The position numbers were made by a program, and so were the translations under genes. A model generated the notes under the pieces. It was given only the letters and a program-made list of their open reading frames with translations, was not told where the DNA came from and searched no databases. From positions 2,728,001 through 2,792,000 of the forward strand of contig NZ_CP138991.1 of NCBI RefSeq assembly GCF_044594925.1: 64,000 nucleotides of DNA, in the 5' to 3' direction. The first letter of the stretch is position 1. The number at the start of each line of letters is the position of its first letter. Source of the stretch: Maribacter sp044594925. GTDB taxonomy: Bacteria; Bacteroidota; Bacteroidia; Flavobacteriales; Flavobacteriaceae. Shown here piece after piece: positions 44,029 through 53,155 of this stretch.

Positions 44029-45283
44029 ACTTTGGGTTTCCACACACAAGGAGCTTTTATTGCTAACCAGAGACTTAGGTGGCTTGGCAGTGTTATTTAT
44101 AATGCCACTACTTTTGGTGATCACCATTACCATTATTCAGGACAATACCTTTAAAATTATTCAGGAAAACAAAATCCCTATTCTGTTTGTTGATAGGGAT
44201 AAGGGTACGGTTTCAGACCAGGTCAAAGAAAGCTTAATCGCCACTAAGCTATTTGAGGTAATTGTAGAGGGTGATGAGGGTAAGGCGCAACATCTTGTGC
44301 AGACGGGAACGTATCAACTAGCGGTCATTCTTCCCAAGGATCTTTCTAAAGATTTGAAATTAAAAATAGCTAGGAATGTAGAAGGTATTTTAGCCAAATT
44401 CGGTGTAGGAGAAGAGATGGCTCCGAACAATCCAATAGCGAATAAAGAAATTAGATTATATTTTGACCCCGCTAGTCAACAATCCTTCAAAAGTTCTGTA
44501 CGTAATAATATCGACAAGATGATTGCGCAAATTGAGAATCAATCTATCTACAAAGCCTTTCAGCAAGAAATAGGAGAAGACGATACCGAACCCCTTTTTG
44601 AAACTGAAAGTTTTATTTCCTTTAAAGAAATTATTCCAAATACGGACAAACAAGCATCCATCCCCAATTCTACACAACATAATATACCCGCCTGGACACT
44701 ATTTGCCATTTTCTTTATAATCCTGCCCTTATCTATAAACATGGTAAAGGAAAAAAATCAGGGTACTTTTGTTCGCCTGCGAACTCAACCTGTTTCCTAT
44801 GCCACTGTTTTAGGTGGCAAGGCCTTAGTTTTTTTAGCGGTGGCCTTATTACAGTTTGCTTTAATGCTTTTACTTGGCATCTATTTATTCCCTTTAATAG
44901 ACCTTCCAAAATTAGAGGTTTCAGGAAGGTTACACCTACTCTTTATTGTTGCGTTTTTCGCAGGATTGGCGGCAGTAGGCCTAGGACTACTTTTAGGTAC
45001 GATTGCCAAATCCCAAGAACAGTCCGCACCTTTTGGAGCAACTTTCGTAGTTATTTTAGCGGCCATAGGAGGTGTTTGGGTTCCTGTATTTGCTATGCCG
45101 AAATTCATGCAGATACTCTCTAATGTATCACCTATGAATTGGGGACTAAATGCCTTTTATGACGTATTTTTGCGCAATGTTGGATTTTTAGAAATCATTC
45201 CGGAAATATCACTCCTGTTTCTGTTTTTTATAGGAACAAGCCTTATTGCTATCGTATACAATGAAAGAAAAAATGCAGTCTAA
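44021..45283 (+). CDS. ABC-2 type permease
   Basis: 420 residues. One N-terminal membrane helix (LGGLAVLFIMPLLLVITITII), a large extracytoplasmic domain of about 180 residues, then five helices from about residue 225 (NIPAWTLFAIFFIILPLSIN to the end). This is the long-loop ABC-2/DrrB-like layout. Partner of the adjacent ATPase. Its 3' end contains the start of the thioesterase gene (overlap of 23 bases from ATG 45261). Confidence 0.92.
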   Translation: MHKLWVSTHKELLLLTRDLGGLAVLFIMPLLLVITITIIQDNTFKIIQENKIPILFVDRDKGTVSDQVKESLIATKLFEVIVEGDEGKAQHLVQTGTYQLAVILPKDLSKDLKLKIARNVEGILAKFGVGEEMAPNNPIANKEIRLYFDPASQQSFKSSVRNNIDKMIAQIENQSIYKAFQQEIGEDDTEPLFETESFISFKEIIPNTDKQASIPNSTQHNIPAWTLFAIFFIILPLSINMVKEKNQGTFVRLRTQPVSYATVLGGKALVFLAVALLQFALMLLLGIYLFPLIDLPKLEVSGRLHLLFIVAFFAGLAAVGLGLLLGTIAKSQEQSAPFGATFVVILAAIGGVWVPVFAMPKFMQILSNVSPMNWGLNAFYDVFLRNVGFLEIIPEISLLFLFFIGTSLIAIVYNERKNAV

Positions 45284-45710
45284 CGGAAAAAAGGAAATAA
45301 GCTTTACCAGTAAAGTACGGGTTCGTTTTACAGAAACAGATCCGTTGGGTATTGTTTGGCACGGGAACTATATTCAATATTTTGAGGATGGTAGAGAAGC
45401 TTTTGGCAGGCATCATGGCATCTCTTATCTAGACCAAAAAGAGCATAATTTTTCGACACCTATCGTTAGTTCTGCCTGTGAGCATAAGCTACCCTTAAAA
45501 TATGGCGATGTTGCTGAAATCAAAACAACTTACATTGATTCTCCCGCAGCCAAAATGATTTTTAAGTATGAAATTCTAAATCCGGAAGGGAAAGTGGTCT
45601 GCACGGGAAAGACGGTACAGGTTTTTGTTGAGCTCCACGGAAATCTATCCTTGGTCATCCCAGAATTCTTCTTGGATTGGAAAGAAAAAGTTGGTTTATT
45701 GGATGGCTAA
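45261..45710 (+). CDS. Acyl thioesterase, YbgC/4HBT hotdog type
   Basis: 149 residues from ATG 45261; a TTG at 45246 adds five residues and ATG 45273 would remove four. The hotdog motif VRFTETDPLGIVWHGNYIQYFEDGR has the catalytic aspartate of the YbgC group (TDPLG). Hydrolyses acyl-CoA or acyl-ACP thioesters; here it may release the polyene acid or edit stalled intermediates. Related thioesterases are found in aryl polyene clusters (ApeK-type). It starts inside the permease gene and its end overlaps the next ketosynthase by eight bases. Confidence 0.88.
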   Translation: MKEKMQSNGKKEISFTSKVRVRFTETDPLGIVWHGNYIQYFEDGREAFGRHHGISYLDQKEHNFSTPIVSSACEHKLPLKYGDVAEIKTTYIDSPAAKMIFKYEILNPEGKVVCTGKTVQVFVELHGNLSLVIPEFFLDWKEKVGLLDG

Positions 45711-46854
45711 GATTTACCTTTCACATAACAATATCGTTTCAGCCTATGGGTTTCATACCCAAGCGGCTATTACCAATATAAAAAATGAAGTTTCTAGCTT
45801 ACAGCTTTTAGAAGACAAACGTATTCTTCCCCATCCTTTTTATGCATCACGAATTGACCAAAATCAGTTACTGGAAGAGTACCATAAATTAAGTCCAAAG
45901 GAAGCCCATACAAGGCTAGAGCAAATGCTCTTGGTTTCTTTGTCCGACACTCTATCAAAAGCTAACATTGAACTTACGGAACGGGTTGGGCTTATTATTT
46001 CTACCACCAAGGGAAACATTGATGTTTTAGAAGAACGCAACCCTTTTCCTGAAGAGCGTGCTTATTTGGGCACACTTGGCACCAAAATTCAAGAGTTCTT
46101 CGGTTTTAAAAACAAAGCCATCGTTCTTTCTAACGCCTGCGTTTCTGGAGTGTTGGGAGTTGCTGCCGCCAAACGTTTTATTCAACAAGGAACCTACGAT
46201 CACGTCTTTGTTGTAGGGGGCGATTTAGTGACACAGTTTATACTTTCTGGCTTTAACGCTTTTCAAGCTTTAAGTGAGGAACCCTGTCGACCGTATTGTA
46301 AAACAAGAACTGGTATCAATATCGGTGAAGTAGCTGCCAGCGTTCTGGTTACGAAAGATTCACAAAAAACAATACCGGAATCAGTCGAGGTAATCGGCGA
46401 AGCCTCCTGTAATGACGCCAATCACATATCAGGTCCTTCAAGAACAGGAGAAGGTCTATACAAAAGTATTAAGGTTGCATTGGAACATTCAGGACATTCG
46501 GCTGAAGTGATAGATTATATTTCAGCTCACGGAACCGCTACAGCCTTTAATGATGAAATGGAAGCGATTGCATTTAACCGAGCTGGACTAGAAAAAACCC
46601 CCTTAAACAGTTTAAAAGGATATTTTGGACATACACTAGGAGCTTCTGGATTACTAGAAACTATTATAGGCATGTATTCCCTACATCAAAATACATTATT
46701 CGCCTCCAAGGGGTTTCAAGAATTAGGAGTATCAATGCCTCTAAACATCATACAAAAAACAGTCTCCAAGAACTGCAATACTTTTTTAAAGACAGCTTCT
46801 GGTTTTGGAGGCTGTAATACTGCAGTAATCTTTCAAAAACTTCAAGAATACTAG
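45703..46854 (+). CDS. Beta-ketoacyl-ACP synthase (second elongating ketosynthase)
   Basis: 383 residues from ATG 45703; a longer frame opens upstream but would run deep inside the thioesterase gene, and the family sequence begins at KIYLSHNNIVSAYG. Catalytic residues complete: C146 in LSNACVSGVLGVA, H276 in ISAHGTATAFND and H310 in GYFGHTLGASG. Shorter than FabF. It may serve the DAR chains or a single priming condensation; assignment between the ketosynthases is not possible from sequence. Confidence 0.92.
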   Translation: MAKIYLSHNNIVSAYGFHTQAAITNIKNEVSSLQLLEDKRILPHPFYASRIDQNQLLEEYHKLSPKEAHTRLEQMLLVSLSDTLSKANIELTERVGLIISTTKGNIDVLEERNPFPEERAYLGTLGTKIQEFFGFKNKAIVLSNACVSGVLGVAAAKRFIQQGTYDHVFVVGGDLVTQFILSGFNAFQALSEEPCRPYCKTRTGINIGEVAASVLVTKDSQKTIPESVEVIGEASCNDANHISGPSRTGEGLYKSIKVALEHSGHSAEVIDYISAHGTATAFNDEMEAIAFNRAGLEKTPLNSLKGYFGHTLGASGLLETIIGMYSLHQNTLFASKGFQELGVSMPLNIIQKTVSKNCNTFLKTASGFGGCNTAVIFQKLQEY

Positions 46855-46903
46855 AAAATAAACGGGATAGTATTAAATTCGCCGATAAAATTGTTCATTT
46901 AGC

Positions 46904-47965
46904 ATGTCAAAGAAAAATATAAAGGCCATAGATGCGTTACAAGAGGCGCAAAAAATCGCTTTTGCTCCATTTGTTTTTCAAACTACGGTCTCACTAAAAA
47001 AGCTTGGCGTTTTTGATTATATTTTTGGAAATAACGCTAAAGGTGGAGTTACCTTATCCGAAATATCCGATGCACTATCTTTAACAGTGTATGGGTTGAG
47101 TGTGCTTTTAGAAATTGCGGAAAGTGCGGATATTGTAAGTTTAGATGAAAATGGTAAATACGAATTGACCAAAATTGGGTATTTCCTAAGTTATAATCCA
47201 ATGACCGAGGTTAATATGAATTTTACCCAAGACGTATGCTACCAAGGGCTTTTTCATTTACAGGATGCCATAAAAGAAGGAAAACCTTCTGGCTTAAAAG
47301 AGCTAGGAGACTGGAAAACCGTTTATGAAGGGCTTTCTCAACTTGAACCACATGTGCAACAATCCTGGTTTGCGTTTGACCACTTCTACTCCGATGGTAT
47401 CTTTGAAGAAGCACTGCAATTGGTTTTTAGGCATAAGCCAAAATTATTATATGATATTGGTGGAAATACGGGAAAATTTGCGCTTCAATGCTGTTCGTAT
47501 GATCCAGATATAAATATTCGGATTTTTGATTTACCGGGGCAATTAAAAAAAGCCTTGCACAATACGGCGGAGAAAGGTTATGGAGATAGGGTTAGCGGCA
47601 CGGAAATAGATTGGTTGTCCGACAATCCAGAAATTCCCACGGGAGCTGATACAATTTGGATGAGCCAGTTCCTAGATTGTTTTTCCAAGGAGGAGATTTT
47701 AAAAATCTTAAAAACAGCGGTAAGAGCGATGGATTCCGATACGGAACTCATCATTATAGAAACCTATACAGACCGGCAAAAGTTTGGAAATGCAAAATTT
47801 ACCCTAGAAGCCACCTCGCTATATTTTACGGCAATTGCAAACGGTAATAGTAAAATGTACAAAGCAACAGAACTCATTGCTCTGGCCAACGAGGCGGGCT
47901 TGGAAATAAAAGAGGACGTTAATTTAGGTGAATTCCATACCTTGTTCGTATGTAAAAAGATATAA
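46904..47965 (+). CDS. SAM-dependent methyltransferase, O-methyltransferase family
   Basis: 353 residues. N-terminal winged-helix dimerisation domain (LSEISDALSLTVYGLSVLLEI) and a C-terminal Rossmann domain with motif I DIGGNTGKF at 184-192 and a DLPGQ strand end. This architecture is that of plant and bacterial small-molecule O-methyltransferases (acetylserotonin/caffeate type). Flexirubins carry ring methyl groups and some are methylated at oxygen; either is possible, so the target is left open. It follows the ketosynthase after a 49-base gap and precedes a cut-down ketosynthase-like gene. Confidence 0.88.
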   Translation: MSKKNIKAIDALQEAQKIAFAPFVFQTTVSLKKLGVFDYIFGNNAKGGVTLSEISDALSLTVYGLSVLLEIAESADIVSLDENGKYELTKIGYFLSYNPMTEVNMNFTQDVCYQGLFHLQDAIKEGKPSGLKELGDWKTVYEGLSQLEPHVQQSWFAFDHFYSDGIFEEALQLVFRHKPKLLYDIGGNTGKFALQCCSYDPDINIRIFDLPGQLKKALHNTAEKGYGDRVSGTEIDWLSDNPEIPTGADTIWMSQFLDCFSKEEILKILKTAVRAMDSDTELIIIETYTDRQKFGNAKFTLEATSLYFTAIANGNSKMYKATELIALANEAGLEIKEDVNLGEFHTLFVCKKI

Positions 47966-47971
47966 GTCTAT

Positions 47972-48568
47972 TTGGAGAACCCGTATTACATACAAGACTA
48001 CTGCCATATTAGAGATGGTGAAATATGTCTTAATGGAAAAACCATATTCAAAAGTGAAGAAACCGATTTTAAATCGGTCATGAAATCTGCCTATAAAAAA
48101 CTACAGATAGATTATGTTAAGTTCTTTAAAATGGATAATCTAAGTAAACTCGCTTTCATTGCTGCCGATGTGCTTTTAAAAACAGAAAAAGAGAAGAATA
48201 TGGCCCTGGTTTTATCTAACAGGGCGGCAAGTTTAGATACCGACAGAAAGCATCAAAAGTCCATTAAAGACCCAACTCAATATTATCCGAGTCCCTCCGT
48301 GTTCGTTTATACACTACCAAATATTTGTTTGGGTGAAATAAGTATTAAACACAAATTATTTTCAGAGAATAGTTTTTATATATTCGATGAATTCTCCCCA
48401 TCTATTTTACATTCCTATTCTAGCAATTTACTCCATAACAATAAGGCAGAAAAGGTGCTTTGCGGATGGGTAGATGTTGATCATGGAAAATATGACGCAT
48501 TTTTGTATGTTGTAGCAAAGAAGGGTATTTTTGTACATTCCACTACCGAAATAAACCGATTATATTAG
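47972..48568 (+). CDS. Cut-down ketosynthase-like protein
   Basis: 198 residues from a TTG start six bases after the methyltransferase stop. The middle part (NMALVLSNRAASLDTDRKH, then TQYYPSPSVFVYTLPNICLGEISIKHKL) resembles the N-terminal half of a thiolase-fold ketosynthase around the active-site loop, where a cysteine (PNICLG) lies near the expected position. The C-terminal half with both catalytic histidines is absent. The reading frame is intact, with no sign of recent decay, so it is probably a functional partner protein rather than a pseudogene. It is followed four bases later by an ACP gene. Confidence 0.75.
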   Translation: MENPYYIQDYCHIRDGEICLNGKTIFKSEETDFKSVMKSAYKKLQIDYVKFFKMDNLSKLAFIAADVLLKTEKEKNMALVLSNRAASLDTDRKHQKSIKDPTQYYPSPSVFVYTLPNICLGEISIKHKLFSENSFYIFDEFSPSILHSYSSNLLHNNKAEKVLCGWVDVDHGKYDAFLYVVAKKGIFVHSTTEINRLY

Positions 48569-48572
48569 ACCG

Positions 48573-48827
48573 ATGAGCGACTTAAAATTAGAACTGAAAG
48601 AAAAGATTATAGAGCAATTGAATCTTGAGGATATTTCTGTTGATGAAATTGCGGACAATGACCCACTTTTTGGTGATGGTCTTGGTCTAGATTCTATTGA
48701 CGCGCTAGAGCTTATTGTAATGCTAGATAAGGATTACGGTATAAAATTGGCCGACCCCAAAGAGGGAAGAAATATCTTTGAGTCCATAGATACTATGGCT
48801 GCCTACATTACGGCGAATAAGGCTTAA
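48573..48827 (+). CDS. Acyl carrier protein (second copy)
   Basis: 84 residues. Phosphopantetheine site S41 in GLGLDSIDALELIVML. Differs clearly from the first copy, especially in helix II and in the ADPKEGRNIFESI helix III region. Two ACPs in one cluster are the rule for aryl polyene systems and suggest separate pools for different chains or for starter loading. Confidence 0.93.
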   Translation: MSDLKLELKEKIIEQLNLEDISVDEIADNDPLFGDGLGLDSIDALELIVMLDKDYGIKLADPKEGRNIFESIDTMAAYITANKA

Positions 48828-48882
48828 ATCAATATTAGAATACCATACTGAAAGTCAAGATAATAGTCTGGCTTTTGTTTAA

Positions 48883-50091
48883 ATGCTTTCAATGAACCAA
48901 GGAATTGCGATCACGGGAATGGGAATGATTTCTGCTATTGGAAACAATGTGGCGGAAAATTATGCTTCCCTGATAGCTGGTAAATCCGGGATTTCTAAGA
49001 TTACCAAGATTAAAACGGTTCATGAAAATGAAATCATGGTAGGTGAAGTTGCCGCTACCAATGAAGAATTAGAGCAACAATTAAACCTTAAACCTAACAC
49101 CTATTCCAGAACGCCTATATTAGGGATCTTAGCTGCCAGAGAGGCACTACAACAAGCAGGTATTACCGATATTTCCTCATATAGAACAGGACTTATATCC
49201 GGCACTACCGTTGGGGGAATGGATAAGGCAGAGCAATATTTCTACGACTATTTTGAAAGAGATACCCATTGGGCACATATCAATGGGCTACATGCAGGAG
49301 ATTCTACCCAAAAAATAGCGGAAGCCATAGGTCTTGAAAAAAGTTTTGTCACCACTATAAGTACGGCGTGTTCTTCTGCTGCAAATGCCATAATGCTTGG
49401 GGCAAGGATGATAAAATCCGGAGAACTAGAACGTGTAGTAGTAGGAGGTTCGGATTGCCTATCAAAATTTACCATTAACGGTTTTAAGACATTAATGATC
49501 TTGTCGGATACGTACAACAGTCCGTTCGATGAAGATAGAAAAGGGCTTAATCTTGGAGAGGCCGCAGCCTTTCTGGTATTGGAGTCCGATGACATAGTGG
49601 CTAAGGAAAACAGAAAAGTCCTAGGTTACGTAAAAGGATATGGCAACGCAAACGATGCTTTTCACCAAACCGCATCATCAGAAAATGGGGACGGTGCCGT
49701 ACTGGCTATGGAAAAAGCTTTTAAAGTTGCGGGCTTAGCACCCGCTGCCATAGACTATGTGAATGCACATGGCACGGCCACACCGAATAATGACCTTTCT
49801 GAAGGAAGGGCATTGCAGCGTGTCTTTGGAGAAAACGTTCCAGACTTTAGTTCTACAAAGGCCTATACCGGACACACCTTAGCAGTAGCTGCGGGAGTCG
49901 AAGCTATCTACTCTATTCTGGCACTTCAGCATAATGTGGTCTATCCCAATCTGAACTTTAAAACACCAATGAAGGAATTTAATTTGGTCCCTCAAACCGA
50001 ATTAAAAAAGAAAGAAATTAAAACCGTGCTTTCCAACTCATTTGGGTTCGGAGGCAATTGTTCCACTTTAATATTTTCTAAAGAGGCATGA
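48883..50091 (+). CDS. Beta-ketoacyl-ACP synthase (third, paired with chain-length factor)
   Basis: 402 residues (ATG at 48883; a second ATG at 48892 is also possible). Full catalytic set: C163 in ISTACSSAANAI, H296 in VNAHGTATPNND and H331 in YTGHTLAVAAG. Its stop overlaps the start of the chain-length-factor-like gene (ATGA), the classic KS-alpha/KS-beta arrangement of type II polyketide synthases. This pair is the best candidate for the polyene-building heterodimer. Confidence 0.95.
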   Translation: MLSMNQGIAITGMGMISAIGNNVAENYASLIAGKSGISKITKIKTVHENEIMVGEVAATNEELEQQLNLKPNTYSRTPILGILAAREALQQAGITDISSYRTGLISGTTVGGMDKAEQYFYDYFERDTHWAHINGLHAGDSTQKIAEAIGLEKSFVTTISTACSSAANAIMLGARMIKSGELERVVVGGSDCLSKFTINGFKTLMILSDTYNSPFDEDRKGLNLGEAAAFLVLESDDIVAKENRKVLGYVKGYGNANDAFHQTASSENGDGAVLAMEKAFKVAGLAPAAIDYVNAHGTATPNNDLSEGRALQRVFGENVPDFSSTKAYTGHTLAVAAGVEAIYSILALQHNVVYPNLNFKTPMKEFNLVPQTELKKKEIKTVLSNSFGFGGNCSTLIFSKEA

Positions 50092-51155
50092 AAAAATCGG
50101 TTTACATCAATAGCATTGGTTCCGTTTCCGTTCAAAAAACGCATGACGCTACTACGTTCTTAGAAGACATCGTAACCTACAATGCCACCACATTAAAAGT
50201 AGTTGACCCTAATTATAAAGAATATATTCCTCCTGCAGCAGCCAGAAGAATGGCCAAGGGTATAAAAATGAGCACGGTTAGTTCCCAAACGGCTTTAAGG
50301 GAAGCGGGTTTAGAAGATGTAGACGCAATTATTGTCGGCACAGGTTTGGGATGCCTAGGAGACTCAGAAAAATTTGTAAGCGATATCATTGATAACGATG
50401 AACAATACCTTACCCCAACACGTTTCATACAATCTTCTCATAATACCGTAGCTGGCCAAATAGCGCTCGCTATGGGCTGCAAGGGCTATAATTTTACATA
50501 TGTACACGCAAATGTCTCTTTTGAATCTAGCCTATGGGATGCTAAGCTGCAATTGGAGACCAATGAGGCCACAAATATTCTAGTGGGCGGAGTTGATGAA
50601 ATGGTAAACCACCATGTGGAAACCCATCGTTTAATAGGACATTTAAAAGAGGCACCCATATCCAATGAAGCCGTATTAAGTGCTAAAACCAAAGGCTGCG
50701 TTATCGCAGAAGGTGCTCATTTCTTTGTGCTCTCCAACGAAAAACAAGATACTACCTATTCCAAGTTAGTAGCTGTGCGCACCTATAACACTTTAGGTTT
50801 GTCGGAAGTTGGCCAGGCTATTACCTCGTTTTTAACTGAAGTAAATATTCCCTTGGAACATATAGATATAGTGGTTCTTGGAAATAATGGAGATTCGGAG
50901 TACGATACGTTTTATCATCACTTAAGTGAAGGTCTTTTTAAGAACGTTTCACAAATAGCGTACAAGCATTTATCGGGAGAATATGATACCGCTACCGCAT
51001 TTGCATTTTGGGTAGCTAACAAAATATTCAAGAAACGATCCGTTCCGGAAGTTCTTCAATTAAATACGCTTAAAACCACTAGCCCTGAACGAATCTTAAT
51101 CTACAACCAATACCGAGGAAAAAACCACAGTCTAGTACTACTTGAAAAATGTTAA
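50088..51155 (+). CDS. Chain-length-factor-like ketosynthase partner (no catalytic cysteine)
   Basis: 355 residues with the ketosynthase fold but lacking the active-site cysteine: the loop reads YVHANVSFESSLWDAKL where TACSSSL would be expected. The first histidine motif is changed to LGNNGDSEYD, and only the second keeps a histidine (YKHLSGEYDTATAF). Such proteins pair with an active ketosynthase and set chain length or keep the active form stable. Translationally coupled to the ketosynthase upstream. Confidence 0.88.
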   Translation: MKKSVYINSIGSVSVQKTHDATTFLEDIVTYNATTLKVVDPNYKEYIPPAAARRMAKGIKMSTVSSQTALREAGLEDVDAIIVGTGLGCLGDSEKFVSDIIDNDEQYLTPTRFIQSSHNTVAGQIALAMGCKGYNFTYVHANVSFESSLWDAKLQLETNEATNILVGGVDEMVNHHVETHRLIGHLKEAPISNEAVLSAKTKGCVIAEGAHFFVLSNEKQDTTYSKLVAVRTYNTLGLSEVGQAITSFLTEVNIPLEHIDIVVLGNNGDSEYDTFYHHLSEGLFKNVSQIAYKHLSGEYDTATAFAFWVANKIFKKRSVPEVLQLNTLKTTSPERILIYNQYRGKNHSLVLLEKC

Positions 51156-51925
51156 GGCGTAAAACCATAAACACCTTTGCCTTAATCGCCTTGATTGTAT
51201 TGGCCCTATTTTCTTTTTATCATACTATTCCTTGGTGGGCATTTGCACTCGTAACGCTCATCTGGTTCTTAATTACACTATGCGGCTCTTTTCTAATTCG
51301 ATGGAACTATCATTTTAAATCGATCCATTCCAATAAAAACAATATTGAGAACGATATCGCCATTACTTTTGATGATGGCCCACATCCCGAGTTTACTCCT
51401 AAAATCCTGAGTCTTTTGGAAAATCACAACGCCAAAGCCACCTTCTTCTGTATTGGCAAGCATATAGAAGAGCATCCAGCGCTGTTCAAAGCTATTATTA
51501 AAGCTGGGCACACTGTTGGCAACCATACCTATTCACATTCCAAGTCTTTTGGGTTTTTCAGTTCACAAAAAGTGACTCAAGAGCTTCAGAAAACAAATAC
51601 CATAGTAAAGGAATTGATTGGAAAACAAATGAGATTCTACCGTCCTGCATTTGCTGTTACCAATCCAAGTATAGAAAAAGCGGTAAAACAACTAAAACTA
51701 GACACTATAGGTTGGAGTGTTCGCTCTTTGGACACCACACCCAGGAATAGTTCAAGGGTATTGAAACGAATTACTTCTAAGGTAGCCAAGGGAGATATTG
51801 TGCTTTTACACGACACCAGCGATAAGACCGTAGTTGTTTTGGAACAGTTATTGTTATTTTTGAAAGATAGAGAATTAAGATCGGTCGCGGTAGACCAGCT
51901 CCTTCAATTACCGGCATATGAATAA
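51149..51925 (+). CDS. Polysaccharide deacetylase family protein (NodB fold)
   Basis: 258 residues. Two N-terminal hydrophobic helices (residues 9-24 and 28-50) anchor the protein, then a NodB domain with TFDDGPHPEFTP (D75-D76) and NHTYSH (H126, H130), the zinc-binding set of carbohydrate esterase family 4. These enzymes remove acetyl groups from amino sugars. In a pigment operon it may modify a carrier glycan or deacetylate a pigment precursor; this is not known. Overlaps the upstream gene by seven bases and the LolA-like gene by eight. Confidence 0.9.
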   Translation: MLRRKTINTFALIALIVLALFSFYHTIPWWAFALVTLIWFLITLCGSFLIRWNYHFKSIHSNKNNIENDIAITFDDGPHPEFTPKILSLLENHNAKATFFCIGKHIEEHPALFKAIIKAGHTVGNHTYSHSKSFGFFSSQKVTQELQKTNTIVKELIGKQMRFYRPAFAVTNPSIEKAVKQLKLDTIGWSVRSLDTTPRNSSRVLKRITSKVAKGDIVLLHDTSDKTVVVLEQLLLFLKDRELRSVAVDQLLQLPAYE

Positions 51926-52535
51926 AGCGTTTTTTATTTTATTACTTACAGCATGCACTATTCAGGCGCAGACACCCATGAATGCAGAAGAAGCTGCAGC
52001 CCTACGCAATAAAGTGAAAGAAAAATCGGCGACTACAAAAACCATAACCAGTAATTTTATACAATACAAGCATTTAGATTTTCTTTCCAACGATATAGAA
52101 TCAAAAGGCAAGCTGGCATTTATGGCGCCAGATAAAGTTAAATGGGAATACACTACTCCTTTTACCTACAGTGTATTGTTCAAAAATGAAAAACTATTCG
52201 TTAATGACGATGGAAATAAGAGCGCGATGGATTTAGGCTCCAACAAGCTTTTTAAACAATTGAATAAGTTAATTACGGCAAGTATTAACGGAGATATGTT
52301 TATATCCGAAGAGTTCTATATTTCTTATTTTAAGGTAGATGGAAAAATCACCGTTCATTTTATACCGAAGGATACTCAATTTGCGACCTTCATAAAAGCC
52401 TTTCATATTAACTTTTCCGATACCGGTGAAGTCCTACAGGTAAAGATGATCGAGCCTAGTGATGATTACACCAAAATCACTTTTAGCAATAGAATAGAAA
52501 ACCAAGCCATTCCCGATGCGGTTTTTAATCAGTAG
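51918..52535 (+). CDS. LolA-like outer membrane lipoprotein carrier
   Basis: 205 residues with a signal peptide (MNKAFFILLLTACTIQAQ) and a LolA-type beta sheet: TITSNFIQYKHLDFLSN, KGKLAFMAPDKVKWEYTTP, then AFHINFSDTGEVLQVKMIE. LolA shuttles lipid-modified cargo through the periplasm in a hydrophobic groove. Cluster-encoded copies are common in aryl polyene systems and are thought to help carry the pigment lipid to the outer membrane. Its last 20 bases contain the start of the lipoprotein gene. Confidence 0.9.
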   Translation: MNKAFFILLLTACTIQAQTPMNAEEAAALRNKVKEKSATTKTITSNFIQYKHLDFLSNDIESKGKLAFMAPDKVKWEYTTPFTYSVLFKNEKLFVNDDGNKSAMDLGSNKLFKQLNKLITASINGDMFISEEFYISYFKVDGKITVHFIPKDTQFATFIKAFHINFSDTGEVLQVKMIEPSDDYTKITFSNRIENQAIPDAVFNQ

Positions 52536-53124
52536 TCTTACGCTATTACTCGTAGGGTGCGCTTCCTATCCCAGAAAAATGGGATTTACAGCTATGAATC
52601 TTACCGCAACCACGGTTACTAACGAATATTTTTCAGACACTAACAAAGATTATCTTTACAAGGCAAAGGTCAACATATTTAATACTAGTTTTGGAGGAAT
52701 CCTGGTTATAAAAAAATCAGCTGCTAGGGCACATCGCATAGTATTCACCACGGAACTCGGGAATACGATTTTTGATTTTTCAATTGTTGACGAAGAATTT
52801 AAAATAAACCGGATTTTAAAAGAACTGGACCGCAAAATTCTCTTGAATATTCTTGAAAAAGATTTTAAAACCTTGATTCACGAACAAGCCATAATCACCA
52901 AAAATTATACCAACGGCAACGACGGCATAGCTGCCACTACTATTTACGGAAATCCTCATTTTTACACCTATGGAAAAGGACAATTAAAGCGCATTGCACG
53001 GGTTGGAGGGCAAAAAGAAAAAGTGGTTTTTCTGTTCTCGGAAATAAGTAATAACATTGCAAAACATATTCAGATCAACCACAAGAATTTGAAACTTCAA
53101 ATTGAGCTAAAAGCATTTGAATAG
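52516..53124 (+). CDS. Lipoprotein of the pigment cluster
   Basis: 202 residues. Signal peptide with a lipobox LLVGC and mature cysteine at residue 15. The mature part is beta-rich (YLYKAKVNIFNTSFGGILVIKK, HRIVFTTELGNTIFDF). I do not recognise a named family, but its size and place after the LolA-like gene match the lipoproteins seen in aryl polyene clusters, possibly an outer membrane acceptor (LolB-like in role). Starts inside the LolA-like gene with a 20-base overlap. Confidence 0.82.
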   Translation: MRFLISSLTLLLVGCASYPRKMGFTAMNLTATTVTNEYFSDTNKDYLYKAKVNIFNTSFGGILVIKKSAARAHRIVFTTELGNTIFDFSIVDEEFKINRILKELDRKILLNILEKDFKTLIHEQAIITKNYTNGNDGIAATTIYGNPHFYTYGKGQLKRIARVGGQKEKVVFLFSEISNNIAKHIQINHKNLKLQIELKAFE

Positions 53125-53155
53125 CAGGTAAGCAGTACAAAAAAATCCAGACGCT

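Noticed and set aside
45625..45702. N-terminal extension of the second ketosynthase
   Set aside because: The 26 extra residues are read from the end of the thioesterase gene in another frame, and the family sequence starts at ATG 45703.
49248..49595. 115-codon minus-strand frame inside a ketosynthase gene
   Set aside because: Serine/alanine-rich shadow of strongly conserved ketosynthase codons.
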